From Smithella sp. (GTDB lineage Bacteria > Desulfobacterota > Syntrophia > Syntrophales > Smithellaceae), in contig SCVW01000046.1 of assembly GCA_007244375.1 (NCBI GenBank), forward strand, positions 124,001-188,000: a stretch of DNA of 64,000 nt. Reading direction: 5' to 3'. Positions within the stretch are counted from its first letter, which is position 1, and each line of letters starts with the position of its first letter. Position numbers and translations under genes: made by a program. This document shows positions 39,698-50,023 of this stretch, in pieces. The notes beneath the pieces are model-generated. The model was not told where the DNA came from, ran no database searches, and saw nothing but the letters and a program-made list of their open reading frames with translations.

Positions 39698-40237
39698 ATG
39701 GCAAGATTAAAGGATTATTATTTAAAAACAGTAGTTCCTGCTCTTATCAAAAAATTTAATTACAAAAATCCGATGCAAGTGCCCAAGATGGAGAAAATAG
39801 TCATCAATATGGGTCTTGGCGAAGCCATTCAAAATATTAAAATTATTGATGGTGCTGTGCAGGAGTTGGCAGCTATTACCGGTCAGAAACCGGTGATAAA
39901 CAAAGCAAAAAAATCCATTGCCACGTTTAAGTTGAGACAGGGCATGCCTGTTGGTTGTTCAGTTACTTTAAGGAAAAACCACATGTACGAATTTTTTGAT
40001 CGTCTGGTTAATGCAGCTCTGCCGAAGGTAAGAGATTTCCGTGGCATATCATCAAATGCTTTTGATGGCAGGGGGAATTTTTCCATTGGTTTGCAGGAGC
40101 AAACTATTTTCCCTGAAATTGAGTATGATAAAGTGGAAAAAGTAAAAGGGATGAACATCACTATCGTGACTACAGCAAAAACAGATGAAGAAGCCAGGCT
40201 TTTGCTGGAGCTGATGGGTGTGCCTTTTAAGCGTTAA
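39698..40237 (+). CDS. rplE: 50S ribosomal protein L5
   Basis: A 179-residue 5S-rRNA-binding protein ([39 protein letters not shown]). The length is identical to that of E. coli L5. Confidence 0.97.
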   Translation: MARLKDYYLKTVVPALIKKFNYKNPMQVPKMEKIVINMGLGEAIQNIKIIDGAVQELAAITGQKPVINKAKKSIATFKLRQGMPVGCSVTLRKNHMYEFFDRLVNAALPKVRDFRGISSNAFDGRGNFSIGLQEQTIFPEIEYDKVEKVKGMNITIVTTAKTDEEARLLLELMGVPFKR

Positions 40238-40264
40238 ACAAAGGAAGTTCCGGAGGAATTTAGT

Positions 40265-40450
40265 GTGGCAAAAAATTCATTAATTGCAAAAGCAAAAAGA
40301 AAGATGAAGTTTTCGGTCAGAGAATATAACCGTTGTCCGCTTTGCGGCCGACCGCGGGGATATTATAGAAAATTTGATATGTGCAGGATTTGTTTACGAA
40401 AGCTTTCATTGCATGGAGAGCTTCCCGGAGTAATAAAATCGAGTTGGTAA
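40265..40450 (+). CDS. rpsN: 30S ribosomal protein S14, zinc type
   Basis: A 61-residue protein starting with GTG. CPLCGR and CRIC form the zinc site of the short (type Z) S14; the 101-residue type lacks it. CGGAGG stands upstream. Confidence 0.96.
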   Translation: MAKNSLIAKAKRKMKFSVREYNRCPLCGRPRGYYRKFDMCRICLRKLSLHGELPGVIKSSW

Positions 40451-40473
40451 CAATAGTTTAAGGAGAAAAATGA

Positions 40474-40875
40474 ATGGGAATGACGGATCCTATTGCCGAT
40501 ATGTTAACTAGAATCAGAAATGCAAATAAAGCTCGTTTTAAAACGGTCAATGTTCACATGTCCCAGATGAATGTTAATATTGCAAAGGTGTTAAAGAAGT
40601 CGGGATACATCAGTAACTACGACAAGGTAAAAAATGAGAAGGGACAACAGCTGCTGGAAATAGTTCTTAAATATCCTGATGCCAAGCGTACTGTAATCAC
40701 AAACATTAAAAGAGTCAGTAAGCCGGGGCGGAGAGTTTATGTTGCTTCTGACAGTATCCCTAAAGTTTTAAATGGTTATGGAATTTCTATTCTCTCAACT
40801 TCAAACGGTGTTATTACTGATGCGGAAGCCAGAGAATTGAGGGTTGGTGGAGAAGTTCTTTGTAACGTTTGGTAA
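40474..40875 (+). CDS. rpsH: 30S ribosomal protein S8
   Basis: A 133-residue protein (MTDPIADMLTRIRNANKA; C-terminal STSNGVITDAEAR...GGEVLCNVW). In E. coli S8 represses the spc operon. The ATG at 40474 has AGGAG eight bases before it. Confidence 0.97.
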   Translation: MGMTDPIADMLTRIRNANKARFKTVNVHMSQMNVNIAKVLKKSGYISNYDKVKNEKGQQLLEIVLKYPDAKRTVITNIKRVSKPGRRVYVASDSIPKVLNGYGISILSTSNGVITDAEARELRVGGEVLCNVW

Positions 40876-40903
40876 TAATGGTATTAATCAGGAGCGTTTT
40901 TTC

Positions 40904-41446
40904 ATGTCGAGAATAGGTAAGAAACCAATAACATTTCCCAAAAATGTTAAAATCAGCCAGGATGCTGATATAGTTAAGGTGGAAGGCCCCAAAGGAACTC
41001 TTTCTTCTAAAATGCCGGAAGGGATTGCTCTGACAATAGGAGAAGGAAATATCATAGTGGAAAGAAAATCTGATGAAATAAGTGCACGGGCTTACCACGG
41101 ATTAGCCAGAACCTTAATCGGAAATATGGTTCAAGGCGTCAGCACCGGTTTTGAAAAAAAACTGGAAATATCAGGAGTCGGATATCGTGCTGAACTTAGT
41201 GGTAGCAACCTAAAATTTATCCTAGGTTTTTCCACTCCGATTGAATACGGTATTCCGAAGGGAATAGAGGTTAAATTAGATAAGCAGGTGAATATTCTTG
41301 TTTCCGGAATTGATAAAGAATTGGTTGGCCGGGTTGCTGCAGAAATAAGAGCATTAAAAAAGCCGGAGCCTTACAAAGGTAAAGGCATTAAATATGCCGA
41401 TGAGCACATTAAACGTAAAGCAGGGAAATCGGCTGAACGCGCTTAA
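40904..41446 (+). CDS. rplF: 50S ribosomal protein L6
   Basis: A 180-residue protein starting MSRIGKKPITFPKNV, with AGGAG before the ATG. The conserved KPEPYKGKGIKY is near the C-terminus. The frame is open upstream into rpsH but that part is not L6-like. Confidence 0.96.
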   Translation: MSRIGKKPITFPKNVKISQDADIVKVEGPKGTLSSKMPEGIALTIGEGNIIVERKSDEISARAYHGLARTLIGNMVQGVSTGFEKKLEISGVGYRAELSGSNLKFILGFSTPIEYGIPKGIEVKLDKQVNILVSGIDKELVGRVAAEIRALKKPEPYKGKGIKYADEHIKRKAGKSAERA

Positions 41447-41485
41447 TCAAGTAAAAAATTATATTGCCATAAATGAGGTGGAACA

Positions 41486-41851
41486 TTGGCTTCCAAAAAG
41501 ACATTAAGAGTTAGAAAGAAAAGAGAAAAAAGAATAAGAAGCAAAATTACCGGAACACAGGAAAAGCCCCGTCTTTCCGTATTCCGGAGTGAAAAGCATA
41601 TTTATGTTCAAGCCATTGATGACATAAAGGCAGGTACTTTGGCAACTGCATCTACTTTGTGTAAAGAATTAGCCTCGAAGATTAAAAGTAAAAAGAAAGT
41701 AGAGGTGGCAAGGGAAGTAGGTAAGTTGATTGCCGAACGATTAAAAGCTCAGGGAATTGATAAAGTGATTTTTGATAGGGGAAGGTTCCTTTATCATGGT
41801 CGCGTCAAGGCGTTGGCTGATGCTGCCAGAGAAAATGGTCTTAAATTTTAA
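41486..41851 (+). CDS. rplR: 50S ribosomal protein L18
   Basis: A 121-residue 5S-rRNA-binding protein starting with TTG (GAGGTGG upstream). The basic N-terminus, [14 protein letters not shown] and the C-terminal [20 protein letters not shown] are standard. Confidence 0.96.
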   Translation: MASKKTLRVRKKREKRIRSKITGTQEKPRLSVFRSEKHIYVQAIDDIKAGTLATASTLCKELASKIKSKKKVEVAREVGKLIAERLKAQGIDKVIFDRGRFLYHGRVKALADAARENGLKF

Positions 41852-41889
41852 TTTTTATTAAATAAAAAAGATAATAAAGGAAGAAATCT

Positions 41890-42369
41890 TTGGATAAGAA
41901 AGAAATTAAAGAAGTAGAACTCCTGGACAGAGTTGTTGCCATTAACAGGACGGCAAAAGTAGTCAAAGGCGGCCGAAGATTCCGTTTTAGCGCAATTGTG
42001 GTTGTTGGCGATGGCAATGGAATGATCGGGGCGGGATTGGGTAAAGCTCATGAAGTGCCGGAAGCTATCCGTAAAGGAATGGATATGGCTAAGAAAAATA
42101 TGGTGAAGGTTGCCGTTTTAGCCAAGACTATTCCTTATGAGGTCATAGGTCGTGCCGGTGCCGGGAAAGTTTTATTAAAACCGGCATCCGAAGGGACCGG
42201 TTTGATTGCCGGAGGTGCTGTGAGAGCCGTACTGGAAGTAGCCGGCGTCCATAATATTCTGACGAAGTGTCTCGGATCTCATAATCCTCACAATCTGGTC
42301 AAAGCAACTCTTGATGGCCTTTGCCGGTTGAAAGATCCGGCGGAGATTGCTGCGCAGAGAGGTAAATAG
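41890..42369 (+). CDS. rpsE: 30S ribosomal protein S5
   Basis: A 159-residue translational-fidelity protein starting with TTG (AAAGGAAG upstream). It shows [17 protein letters not shown]-type spacing and [20 protein letters not shown]. Confidence 0.96.
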   Translation: MDKKEIKEVELLDRVVAINRTAKVVKGGRRFRFSAIVVVGDGNGMIGAGLGKAHEVPEAIRKGMDMAKKNMVKVAVLAKTIPYEVIGRAGAGKVLLKPASEGTGLIAGGAVRAVLEVAGVHNILTKCLGSHNPHNLVKATLDGLCRLKDPAEIAAQRGK

Positions 42370-42395
42370 TCAATTGTTCGATGAGGTAACTAAAC

Positions 42396-42584
42396 GTGGC
42401 TAAAATGTTAAAAATAAAAAAAATAAAAAGTGAAATCGGCCGTCCTGAAAAACAAAGAAAGATTTTAAAAGGAATGGGTCTGAATAAATTGAACAGCACC
42501 GTAACTTTAGTTGATACTCCGCAAGTTCGCGGCATGATAAATAAAGTTATTCATCTAGTTTCTTTTGAAGAATCAGGGGAGTAG
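42396..42584 (+). CDS. rpmD: 50S ribosomal protein L30
   Basis: A 62-residue protein starting with GTG. It shows [20 protein letters not shown] and the C-terminal [12 protein letters not shown]. Not all bacteria keep L30; here it is intact. Confidence 0.95.
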   Translation: MAKMLKIKKIKSEIGRPEKQRKILKGMGLNKLNSTVTLVDTPQVRGMINKVIHLVSFEESGE

Positions 42585-42586
42585 AT

Positions 42587-43033
42587 ATGGATTTGAGTAC
42601 GCTTAGGGCTCCGGCCGGAGCGACAAAAAAGAGAAAACGAGTTGGTCGTGGTGATGCTTCCGGCCAGGGTGGAACATCTGGAAAAGGTAATAAGGGACAG
42701 AAAGCCCGTTCCGGCGGAAAAGTAAGAGCCGGATTCGAAGGCGGTCAAATGCCTATGTCACGTAGATTACCGAAGCGCGGGTTCCGTAATCCTTTTCGTG
42801 AAAAGTTTGTTGCAGTAAATATTGCCGATTTGTGCAGGAAATTTGACAAAGGCGCAGTCATTGATGACACAGCTCTTTTGAACAGTGGTATTGTAAAGAA
42901 AAAAAACGACAAAGTTAAGATTTTGGCCAGAGGTGAGATTGATTTTCCCGTAACTCTAAAGATAACCAGAATTAGCAAAGCCGCAAAAGATAAAATTACC
43001 GCCGCCGGCGGTTCAGTAGAAGAGGTAATATAA
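42587..43033 (+). CDS. rplO: 50S ribosomal protein L15
   Basis: A 148-residue protein with a Gly/Lys-rich extended N-terminus ([20 protein letters not shown]) and a globular C-terminal domain. It is two bases after rpmD and one base before secY. Confidence 0.97.
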   Translation: MDLSTLRAPAGATKKRKRVGRGDASGQGGTSGKGNKGQKARSGGKVRAGFEGGQMPMSRRLPKRGFRNPFREKFVAVNIADLCRKFDKGAVIDDTALLNSGIVKKKNDKVKILARGEIDFPVTLKITRISKAAKDKITAAGGSVEEVI

Positions 43034-43034
43034 C

Positions 43035-44342
43035 TTGTTAGAAGGGTTGGGCAGTGTATCCAAAGTTCCGGAATTACAGAGAAGGATTTTATTCACGTTC
43101 CTTCTTTTGGGTGTTTACCGTATAGGTGTTTACATCCCTACCCCCGGAATCGATAATGTGGCTTTACTGGCTTATTTTGAACATGCCAAAGGTTCATTGT
43201 TTGGCTTGATGGACATGTTTGCCGGTGGCGCTTTTAGTAATTTTTCTATTTTTGCTCTGGGCATTATGCCTTACATTAGCGCTTCAATTATTCTGCAGTT
43301 ATTAACTATTGCCGTTCCTCATTTGGAGAGGCTCTCTAAAGAAGGTGAAACAGGCAGACGCAAAATTACGCAGTACACCCGTTATGGAACAGTTCTTTTA
43401 AGTATGATTCAGGGGTTTGGCATTGCTTACGGTTTGCAGCAAATGGCTGGTCCTTCAGGAGCTCCAATTGTTTTGCAACCGGGCTGGTCTTTTATAATTA
43501 TGACCGTTATTACCTTAACATCAGGTACTGCTTTCATCATGTGGCTTGGTGAAACGATTACTGAAAAAGGAATTGGTAACGGGATATCTTTGATAATTTT
43601 TGCCGGTATTGTTTGTCGTATTCCTGCTGCGATCGGCAATACTTACAGATTGGCGACTGCCGGTGAGCTTGGGGTACTGGTTATCCTGTTGATTACCGCG
43701 CTGATGGTAGCCGTTGTCGGAGCGATTGTTTTTGTGGAAGCAGGACAACGCCGCATTCCGGTGCAGTATGCTAAAAGAATAGTAGGGCGTAAAATGTATG
43801 GTGGTCAAACCACGCATTTACCGCTGAAGATCAATACTTCGGGAGTTATTCCCCCGATCTTTGCTTCTTCAGTTATAATGTTTCCGGCAACCATTGCCAA
43901 TTTTGCACCTCAAGGATGGATAAAAGATATTGCTTCTTATTTGGTACCGGGGCGGCTTGGTTATGAAATTCTTTATGTGGCATTTATTTTTTTCTTTTGC
44001 TTTTTTTATACGGCAGTTACTTTTAAACCGGATGATGTTGCCGAGAATATGAAAAAATTCGGTGGTTATGTTCCTGGTATAAGACCGGGTAAGAAAACGG
44101 CTGAATATATTGAAAACGTACTGGAAAAACTGACTTTCAGTGGAGCTATTTACGTTTCGATAATTTGTGTTTTGCCCAGTGTATTAATTTCTCAATTGAA
44201 TGTTCCTTTTTACTTCGGCGGTACGGCGCTTTTGATTGTTGTCGGTGTCGCTATGGATACGGCGAGTCAGATTGAATCGCATCTGCTTACAAGGCAATAC
44301 GAAGGATTCATGAAAAAAGGACATATAGCTCGCAGGAGATAA
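43035..44342 (+). CDS. secY: Preprotein translocase subunit SecY
   Basis: A 435-residue channel protein with ten expected membrane helices; the plug region, EKGIGNGISLIIFAGI and the cytoplasmic loop arginines (around GRKMYGGQTTHLPL) are present. The start is TTG, one base after the rplO stop. The adk gene that often follows secY is replaced by map. Confidence 0.96.
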   Translation: MLEGLGSVSKVPELQRRILFTFLLLGVYRIGVYIPTPGIDNVALLAYFEHAKGSLFGLMDMFAGGAFSNFSIFALGIMPYISASIILQLLTIAVPHLERLSKEGETGRRKITQYTRYGTVLLSMIQGFGIAYGLQQMAGPSGAPIVLQPGWSFIIMTVITLTSGTAFIMWLGETITEKGIGNGISLIIFAGIVCRIPAAIGNTYRLATAGELGVLVILLITALMVAVVGAIVFVEAGQRRIPVQYAKRIVGRKMYGGQTTHLPLKINTSGVIPPIFASSVIMFPATIANFAPQGWIKDIASYLVPGRLGYEILYVAFIFFFCFFYTAVTFKPDDVAENMKKFGGYVPGIRPGKKTAEYIENVLEKLTFSGAIYVSIICVLPSVLISQLNVPFYFGGTALLIVVGVAMDTASQIESHLLTRQYEGFMKKGHIARRR

Positions 44343-44354
44343 CGGAAGATTATC

Positions 44355-45104
44355 ATGGTAATTCTGAGGCTTCCGGAAGAGATTGAAAGAGCGAGAAAAA
44401 GTAATCGTATCGTTGCCGAGGTTTTAAACAGGCTTAGAGATAAAGTAAAGCCTGGTGTGAGGACGAAGGAACTGGACAGACTTGCCGTAGAGGTTGCGGA
44501 GAAAAGAGGGGCGCAGCCGGCTTTTAAGGGTTACAACGGTTATCCCTACGCTCTTTGTGTGTCGATAAACGAAGTTGTCGTGCACGGTATGCCTTCAGAA
44601 AGAATACTTGAAGAAGGCGATATAATAGGCTTGGATTTCGGAGTTTATTATCAGGGGTTTTTTGGCGATGCGGCAATAACATTGCCGTTGGGTAAGGTAA
44701 CCGATAAAGCTTTAAGGCTGATGAGAGTGACCGAAGAGAGTTTGTACGCGGGCATCGCTCAAGCCAAAGTCGGTAACAGATTAGGCGATATATCAGCCGC
44801 TGTGCAGGATACGGTAGAAGCCGCAAGCTATTCAGTGGTGCGTGATTTTGTTGGCCATGGAATCGGTAAGAATCTGCATGAAGAACCGCAGATTCCCAAT
44901 TTTGGTAAAAAAGGACGGGGAATCGAATTAAAGAGCGGAATGCTTTTGGCTATTGAGCCGATGGTCAATGAAGGAGACTATAAAGTACAAATATTGCCGG
45001 ATGGCTGGACGGTGGTTACAAAAGATGGAAGCTTATCGTCTCATTTTGAGCATTCGATAGCAATTACTGATAACGGACCGGAGATTTTAAGTAAATTAAA
45101 TTGA
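44355..45104 (+). CDS. map: Methionine aminopeptidase type I
   Basis: A 249-residue enzyme that removes the initiator methionine. The five metal ligands are visible in order: the Asp pair in GLDFGVYYQGFFGDAA, His in GHGIGKNLHEEP, Glu in AIEPMVN and Glu in SSHFEHS. The length fits the short bacterial class. It is 12 bases after secY. Confidence 0.96.
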   Translation: MVILRLPEEIERARKSNRIVAEVLNRLRDKVKPGVRTKELDRLAVEVAEKRGAQPAFKGYNGYPYALCVSINEVVVHGMPSERILEEGDIIGLDFGVYYQGFFGDAAITLPLGKVTDKALRLMRVTEESLYAGIAQAKVGNRLGDISAAVQDTVEAASYSVVRDFVGHGIGKNLHEEPQIPNFGKKGRGIELKSGMLLAIEPMVNEGDYKVQILPDGWTVVTKDGSLSSHFEHSIAITDNGPEILSKLN

Positions 45105-45159
45105 TGTTAAATTGAGTCGGTTGATAGTTGTTTAAAAAGGAACGTAGATAAAATAAATT

Positions 45160-45378
45160 ATGGCCAAAGAGGAAGCAATAGAAGTTGAAGGTAGGGTTCT
45201 TGAACCTCTACCCAATGCTATGTTTCGCGTAGAACTGGAAAATGGGCATAAGGTTTTAGCTCATATTTCAGGAAAAATGCGCATGCACTTCATTAAAATA
45301 CTTCCGGGTGATAAAGTGACAGTAGAACTTTCACCTTATGATTTAACACGAGGCCGAATAACTTACAGAACGAAATAA
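45160..45378 (+). CDS. infA: Translation initiation factor IF-1
   Basis: A 72-residue OB-fold protein ([33 protein letters not shown]). It binds the A-site during initiation. The length equals that of E. coli IF-1. Confidence 0.97.
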   Translation: MAKEEAIEVEGRVLEPLPNAMFRVELENGHKVLAHISGKMRMHFIKILPGDKVTVELSPYDLTRGRITYRTK

Positions 45379-45409
45379 GTTTTTTTAACGGGAATAAGGA
45401 GTCGAAATT

Positions 45410-45523
45410 GTGAAAGTAAGATCGTCTGTAAAAAAAATATGTGATAAGTGTAAAATTGTCAAACGCAAGGGAGTTTTACGGGTAATTTGTGAAAATCCCA
45501 AGCATAAACAACGTCAGGGTTAG
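45410..45523 (+). CDS. rpmJ: 50S ribosomal protein L36
   Basis: A 37-residue protein starting with GTG at 45410 ([17 protein letters not shown]...). Zinc ligands C-x2-C-x12-C-x4-H are complete, the C+ form. AAGGAG is upstream. It lies between infA and rpsM as usual. Confidence 0.95.
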   Translation: MKVRSSVKKICDKCKIVKRKGVLRVICENPKHKQRQG

Positions 45524-45545
45524 TTTATTATTCAGGAGGTTTTAG

Positions 45546-45914
45546 GTGGCACGAATTTCAGGTGTTGATTTACCGAAAAATAAAAGAATGGAAGTTGCTT
45601 TGACTTATATTTACGGCATTGGACCGGCTAAATCAAGGCAAATCCTTAGAAATGCGGGAGTCAGTCCGGATACAAGAACGGACGACCTGGCCGACTCGGA
45701 AATATCAGCCATTAGAAATATCATTGATAAGGATCATAGAGTTGAAGGCGACCTGCGCAGAGAAGTTTCCATGTCTGTTAAACGCTTGATGGATATCGGT
45801 TCCTACCGTGGTTTAAGACATCGTAAAGGGCTTCCTGTCAGAGGGCAGAGAACTCATACGAATGGTCGCACAAGAAAGGGTCCGCGACGGGCTATCGCAG
45901 GCAAGAAAAAGTAA
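45546..45914 (+). CDS. rpsM: 30S ribosomal protein S13
   Basis: A 122-residue protein starting with GTG behind AGGAGG ([20 protein letters not shown]). The C-terminal [17 protein letters not shown] contacts the P-site tRNA. First gene of the alpha operon set. Confidence 0.97.
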   Translation: MARISGVDLPKNKRMEVALTYIYGIGPAKSRQILRNAGVSPDTRTDDLADSEISAIRNIIDKDHRVEGDLRREVSMSVKRLMDIGSYRGLRHRKGLPVRGQRTHTNGRTRKGPRRAIAGKKK

Positions 45915-45938
45915 CTGTGTCCTTAAGTTGGAGGAGAA

Positions 45939-46331
45939 ATGGCTAAAGCAGTAAGAAAGACCGGCAAGAAAAAAGAAAAGAAAAATATTACAGAAGGGAT
46001 TGCACATATTCAGTCCACTTTTAACAATACAATTGTAACGATAACTGATTTAAGCGGTAATGTAATCGCCTGGTCGTCAGCTGGCCTGCAGGGTTTTAAG
46101 GGCTCACGTAAAAGTACCCCCTTTGCCGCGCAAATGGCTGCGGAAGATGTTGTTCGTAAAGCAAAAGATCAGGGAATGCGCAAGGTGCAGGTTTATATAA
46201 AAGGTCCCGGGGCCGGCAGAGAGTCGGCATTACGATCTTTACAGCTTGCGGGACTGGTTATCACTATGATTCGCGATGTAACGCCTGTTCCGCATAACGG
46301 ATGCAGACCGCCGAAGCGCCGCAGAGTATAA
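45939..46331 (+). CDS. rpsK: 30S ribosomal protein S11
   Basis: A 130-residue platform protein ([17 protein letters not shown]-terminal [18 protein letters not shown]). GGAGGAG precedes the ATG. Confidence 0.97.
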   Translation: MAKAVRKTGKKKEKKNITEGIAHIQSTFNNTIVTITDLSGNVIAWSSAGLQGFKGSRKSTPFAAQMAAEDVVRKAKDQGMRKVQVYIKGPGAGRESALRSLQLAGLVITMIRDVTPVPHNGCRPPKRRRV

Positions 46332-46376
46332 AAGTAACAATGGATAAATAACAAATAGACGACAAGGGAGGCTTTT

Positions 46377-47006
46377 TTGGCAAGATATACGGATTCATCA
46401 TGTAGATTGTGTCGCCGTGAGGGGTTGAAACTTTTTTTGAAAGGCGACAGGTGCTATTTGGAAAAATGTTCCTTCGAAAGAAGAGAATACGTTCCGGGAG
46501 ATCATGGTCAGTTACATAAGAAGCAGCGTTCTGACTATGGTGTCCAATTGCGGGAGAAACAAAAGCTAAAAAGAATGTACGGGCTTTTGGAAAAACAGTT
46601 CAGAAGCTATTTCGAAAAGGCCGATAAGCAAAAGGGCATTACAGGAGAAAATTTACTTCTGCTTCTGGAAAGAAGAATGGACAATATGGTTTTCCGTATG
46701 GGATTTGCAAGTTCCAGAATTGAAGCAAGGCAATTAATTAGTCATAATCACTTTTTAGTTAATGGTAAACCGGTCAATATACCGTCGTACCTGCTTAAAG
46801 CGGGTGATGGAATTACCGTTAAAGAAGGCAGCCGCAAAGTTGCTAAAATATTATCAGCAATTGAAACTGTGGCAAGACGCGGTGTGCCTCATTGGCTGGA
46901 ATTGGATAAAGATAACTTCAAGGCCTCCGTTAAAATGCTGCCGGTGCGGGAAGATTTAACGATGCCGGTGCAGGAACAGCTTGTCGTAGAGCTTTATTCG
47001 AAATAA
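46377..47006 (+). CDS. rpsD: 30S ribosomal protein S4, zinc form
   Basis: A 209-residue assembly protein, in E. coli also the repressor of the alpha operon. The N-terminal CRLCR and CYLEKC provide four cysteines, the zinc-binding C+ variant. The S4 RNA-binding domain (about 98-160) is complete. The start is TTG after AAGGGAGG. Confidence 0.97.
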   Translation: MARYTDSSCRLCRREGLKLFLKGDRCYLEKCSFERREYVPGDHGQLHKKQRSDYGVQLREKQKLKRMYGLLEKQFRSYFEKADKQKGITGENLLLLLERRMDNMVFRMGFASSRIEARQLISHNHFLVNGKPVNIPSYLLKAGDGITVKEGSRKVAKILSAIETVARRGVPHWLELDKDNFKASVKMLPVREDLTMPVQEQLVVELYSK

Positions 47007-47045
47007 ATAATTATTTTCATAAACCGGCTAAAGGATGGTTTAATT

Positions 47046-48017
47046 ATGCAAAGGAACTGGTCACGTTTGATTCGTCCCAAGCGTATTGAAGTTGATGAAG
47101 CTACACATACACGTAGCTATGGAGAGTTTACCATTCAGCCATTGGAACGTGGCTTTGGTATAACTTTAGGCAATTCGTTAAGAAGAATTTTGCTTTCTTC
47201 TATTCAGGGAGCGGCTATTGTCTCGGCAAAGATCGAGGGCGTATTGCATGAATTTTCAACTCTACCCGGGGTCAAAGAAGACATAACGGATATTATTTTG
47301 AATTTAAAAGGTGTGCGCTTTAAATTATCAGGTCCGGCGGACTTGAAAGAAGTGAATATCAATGTTGCTCGTGCGGGAGCTGTTACATCCGCCGATATTA
47401 TTACTGACGGAACAATTGAGGTTTTGAATCCCGATCATCATATTGCCACCATATCCGGTGGATCTTTCAAAGCACAGCTTATTGTAAAAGTAGGCAAGGG
47501 TTACGTGCCGGCAAAAAAAGAACTTGAACCTGATCAACCAAAAGGAACGATTAATATCGACGCTATTTTTTCGCCGATCAAAAAAGTAAATTATGTTGTT
47601 TCTCATGCTCGTGTCGGTCAAATTGCCGATTATGACAAACTTACGCTTGAAGTTTGGACGGATGGCAGCGTAAAGCCCGACGACGCCATTGCTTATGCGG
47701 CAAAAATCATGAAACAACAATTAGATGTATTCATTAATTTTGAGGAAGTCGAGGAAGAAGTCATACCGGAAAAAGAAGACGAGCAGGAAGGTGTAAGTAA
47801 GGTTTTGTCGCGTTCAGTAGAAGATTTGGAACTTTCAGTGCGTTCGGCTAATTGTTTAAAGAATGCGGGAATTAACACCATAGGAGAATTGGTAAAGAAG
47901 ACGGAAGCGGAAATGCTCAAAACAAAGAATTTTGGACGTAAATCCTTGAGCGAGATCAAAGATATTCTGAGTGAATACGGCCTCAGTTTCGGAATGGATT
48001 TGGATTCGGCAAAGTAA
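47046..48017 (+). CDS. rpoA: RNA polymerase alpha subunit
   Basis: A 323-residue subunit: N-terminal dimer/assembly domain ([17 protein letters not shown]) and C-terminal domain (about 250-315; [16 protein letters not shown], with the UP-element-binding Arg), joined by an acidic linker ([17 protein letters not shown]). Confidence 0.98.
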   Translation: MQRNWSRLIRPKRIEVDEATHTRSYGEFTIQPLERGFGITLGNSLRRILLSSIQGAAIVSAKIEGVLHEFSTLPGVKEDITDIILNLKGVRFKLSGPADLKEVNINVARAGAVTSADIITDGTIEVLNPDHHIATISGGSFKAQLIVKVGKGYVPAKKELEPDQPKGTINIDAIFSPIKKVNYVVSHARVGQIADYDKLTLEVWTDGSVKPDDAIAYAAKIMKQQLDVFINFEEVEEEVIPEKEDEQEGVSKVLSRSVEDLELSVRSANCLKNAGINTIGELVKKTEAEMLKTKNFGRKSLSEIKDILSEYGLSFGMDLDSAK

Positions 48018-48053
48018 GAATAGTTAAAAAATTAAGAAAGGAAGATATTAGCG

Positions 48054-48464
48054 ATGCATCATGGTAAGACGGGTAGTAAGCTAGGGAGGTCTTCTAGCCA
48101 TAAGGAAGCCATGCTTCGTAATATGGTAACTTCCGTTATCAAACATGAACGGATTCGTACTACAGATTCGAAAGCAAAAGAATTAAGAAAAGTAGCGGAA
48201 AAAATGATTACCTTGGGCAAAAAAGGCAGCTTGCACGCGCGGCGTCAGGCTTTGGCTGTTGTACGGGATAAAGATATGGTCGGTAAACTTTTCGGTGAAC
48301 TGGCCGAACGTTACCGTAACCGTGCAGGCGGATACACGAGAATTGTCAAAGCCGGATATCGGTTTGGTGACAATGCGCCTGTTTCCATTCTGGAATTTAT
48401 TTCCGATGAGAAAAAAAAGGAAAAAGCAAAACCTAAAACCAAAGCAAAAGAAAAAGCAGCCTGA
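48054..48464 (+). CDS. rplQ: 50S ribosomal protein L17
   Basis: A 136-residue protein ([24 protein letters not shown]). The last 18 residues form a Lys/Ala-rich tail ([17 protein letters not shown]) beyond the conserved core. Last gene of the long ribosomal cluster, followed by a strong terminator. Confidence 0.96.
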   Translation: MHHGKTGSKLGRSSSHKEAMLRNMVTSVIKHERIRTTDSKAKELRKVAEKMITLGKKGSLHARRQALAVVRDKDMVGKLFGELAERYRNRAGGYTRIVKAGYRFGDNAPVSILEFISDEKKKEKAKPKTKAKEKAA

Positions 48465-48484
48465 TTATTCGGGTTAAAGATATT

Positions 48485-48516
48485 AAAAAAGGCAGGATAT
48501 TTATCCTGCCTTTTTT
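48485..48516. terminator. Bidirectional intrinsic terminator after rplQ
   Basis: A6, GGCAGGATA, a two-base loop, TATCCTGCC, T6 (in practice an eight-pair stem with a four-base loop). The A run on one side and T run on the other make it work in both directions, which fits the convergent rplQ (plus) and the Lgt-like gene (minus, ending at 48545). Confidence 0.88.
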
Positions 48517-48544
48517 ATTGGCTGTATTTATATTAAAATAAAAA

Positions 48545-49597
48545 TTAAATTTCAGTTTTGTTCAATCGAATATTTATTAGTGCTGCAGTGACTTTGCTTT
48601 TTCCCGTATAGAAGAAAACAATTACCCACAGTGCCATCAGAAACAATAATAAAGCTGGGTTCCAAAGTACCGCAATGCCCGATATCAAATCCGGTTTATT
48701 CAGCTGTGGTTCATAAAAAATAAAAGTGACAGCTAATCCATACAGGCAGGAAATCAAAGCCATTTTCTGATAAATAGATACTTTACCTTCCCCCCTGTAA
48801 TCAGCGCGTAGAAATTCGGATAAAAACCGCCAGAGTTGAGTGATTGTTAATGTCAGCACAAAGGCTATGGAGGCAAATCCTTTTAAGAAAAGGTAATATC
48901 CGATAAGACCCGTGATGCTGTAAAGTGAAGCTGTTAATGCTTGTACGGGAATAACTTGCTGTCCATCCAGTGCATGAGCATAGGCAATTTTTTTCGTTTT
49001 TCCTGTGAATATAAAATTATGCCTAAAAAATATTTTTTGGACAAAAGGCGATAATTCTTTCAGTGGCTTTCCGTAGCAGCAGCCGAAACTTATGCAGGCT
49101 AATCTGCCGATCCCTTCGCCAAGTGTATAGGCAATGGACATCGTTGACAATACGGTTATGACAGAGATATGGAAACTAAACCAATTATCTCCGATAAGTT
49201 TTGTTATGAAAACGATCAATGGCGCTATAAGGATACCGATGAAAGATGCGCCGCCGACAGTAGAAGTGTTCTGCTTATTTTCGATTTTCCAAGCCAGGAT
49301 TCTTGCCGCAGGCATGCATATCAAAAGAAACAGAGTTAATATCAACAAACCGGCAACAAGTGACGTTGACGTTGCGCCCAGCAATATTATTAGCATTAAA
49401 ACCGCGAATAGCGTGGCTATAGCGTTAAAAAAACCATACCAGGTAAGATTCCAACCCTTCCAGTAGTCATTTGGTAATTTCCGGTACGGAAAACAGCCGA
49501 TTATTTGCCATTTTTCCTCCGGTAATGTCCTGAATGCCCATCGCAAAGTAAAAAAAAGAGCTAGAAAAATAATCAATATAAAAATTTCATCAAACAT
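48545..49597 (-). CDS. Lgt-like polytopic membrane protein
   Basis: A 350-residue protein with about eight membrane helices that resembles prolipoprotein diacylglyceryl transferase: LTWYGFFNAI (Lgt has a WYG in helix 1), a GG-x3-IG loop, and EGIGRLACISFGCCYGKPL in the place of the Lgt GRIGNF..GE-YG motif. The histidine that precedes the GG in canonical Lgt is not seen; the nearby residues read STVGGASFIG. It also has long loops. It may be a divergent transferase for another membrane lipid or protein substrate. Its start overlaps the end of the DksA-type gene by eight bases. Confidence 0.65.
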   Translation of the reverse strand: MFDEIFILIIFLALFFTLRWAFRTLPEEKWQIIGCFPYRKLPNDYWKGWNLTWYGFFNAIATLFAVLMLIILLGATSTSLVAGLLILTLFLLICMPAARILAWKIENKQNTSTVGGASFIGILIAPLIVFITKLIGDNWFSFHISVITVLSTMSIAYTLGEGIGRLACISFGCCYGKPLKELSPFVQKIFFRHNFIFTGKTKKIAYAHALDGQQVIPVQALTASLYSITGLIGYYLFLKGFASIAFVLTLTITQLWRFLSEFLRADYRGEGKVSIYQKMALISCLYGLAVTFIFYEPQLNKPDLISGIAVLWNPALLLFLMALWVIVFFYTGKSKVTAALINIRLNKTEI

Positions 49598-49991
49598 GAT
49601 TATATAAAACTCTTCTTGTGGTTTTGTTTCTGTGCCTTATTGCGTTTTGACGTATTTCCATTTTTTCCTGACACTCAATGCATAACTTGCTCATCGGCTC
49701 AACGCGCAGCCTTTTTTGCGATATTTGACGACCGCAGTGGTCGCAAATGCCAAAAAGACCATGATCGATACGCAGGATAGTTTCTTTGATGTCGAGCAGC
49801 AAATTCCACTTCTTGATGCGGCAGTTTAGATCGACATTTTTACTTGTTTCAAATGCCGCTTGGTCAAAAGGATCGGCAAACTTTTCATCGGTTATCTTAA
49901 GCTTTTTGATTGCATTGTCTGATGATTCAATCAACTCAGTCATTCTTTTTACTAAAATATTTCGAATACAGGATATTTTATTCTTATTCAT
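49590..49991 (-). CDS. DksA/TraR-type zinc-finger protein
   Basis: A 133-residue protein with an N-terminal helical hairpin (about 1-80) and a C4 zinc finger C-x2-C-x17-C-x2-C (CDHCGRQISQKRL to CIECQ), the DksA family pattern. The coiled-coil tip motif DxxDxA reads DPFDQAAFE here, so RNA polymerase secondary-channel binding is plausible. AAGGAG precedes the ATG. It lies between the PSD-like gene (32-base gap) and the Lgt-like gene (overlap), an uncommon setting for dksA. Confidence 0.85.
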   Translation of the reverse strand: MNKNKISCIRNILVKRMTELIESSDNAIKKLKITDEKFADPFDQAAFETSKNVDLNCRIKKWNLLLDIKETILRIDHGLFGICDHCGRQISQKRLRVEPMSKLCIECQEKMEIRQNAIRHRNKTTRRVLYNHV

Positions 49992-50023
49992 TGAAAACTC
50001 CTTGTTGATATTTTAAAATCAGT

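Noticed and set aside
44342-44355. Missing adk between secY and map as a deletion artefact
   Set aside because: The 12-base junction has a normal layout, and adk is placed elsewhere in many bacteria, so I record it only as gene-order variation.
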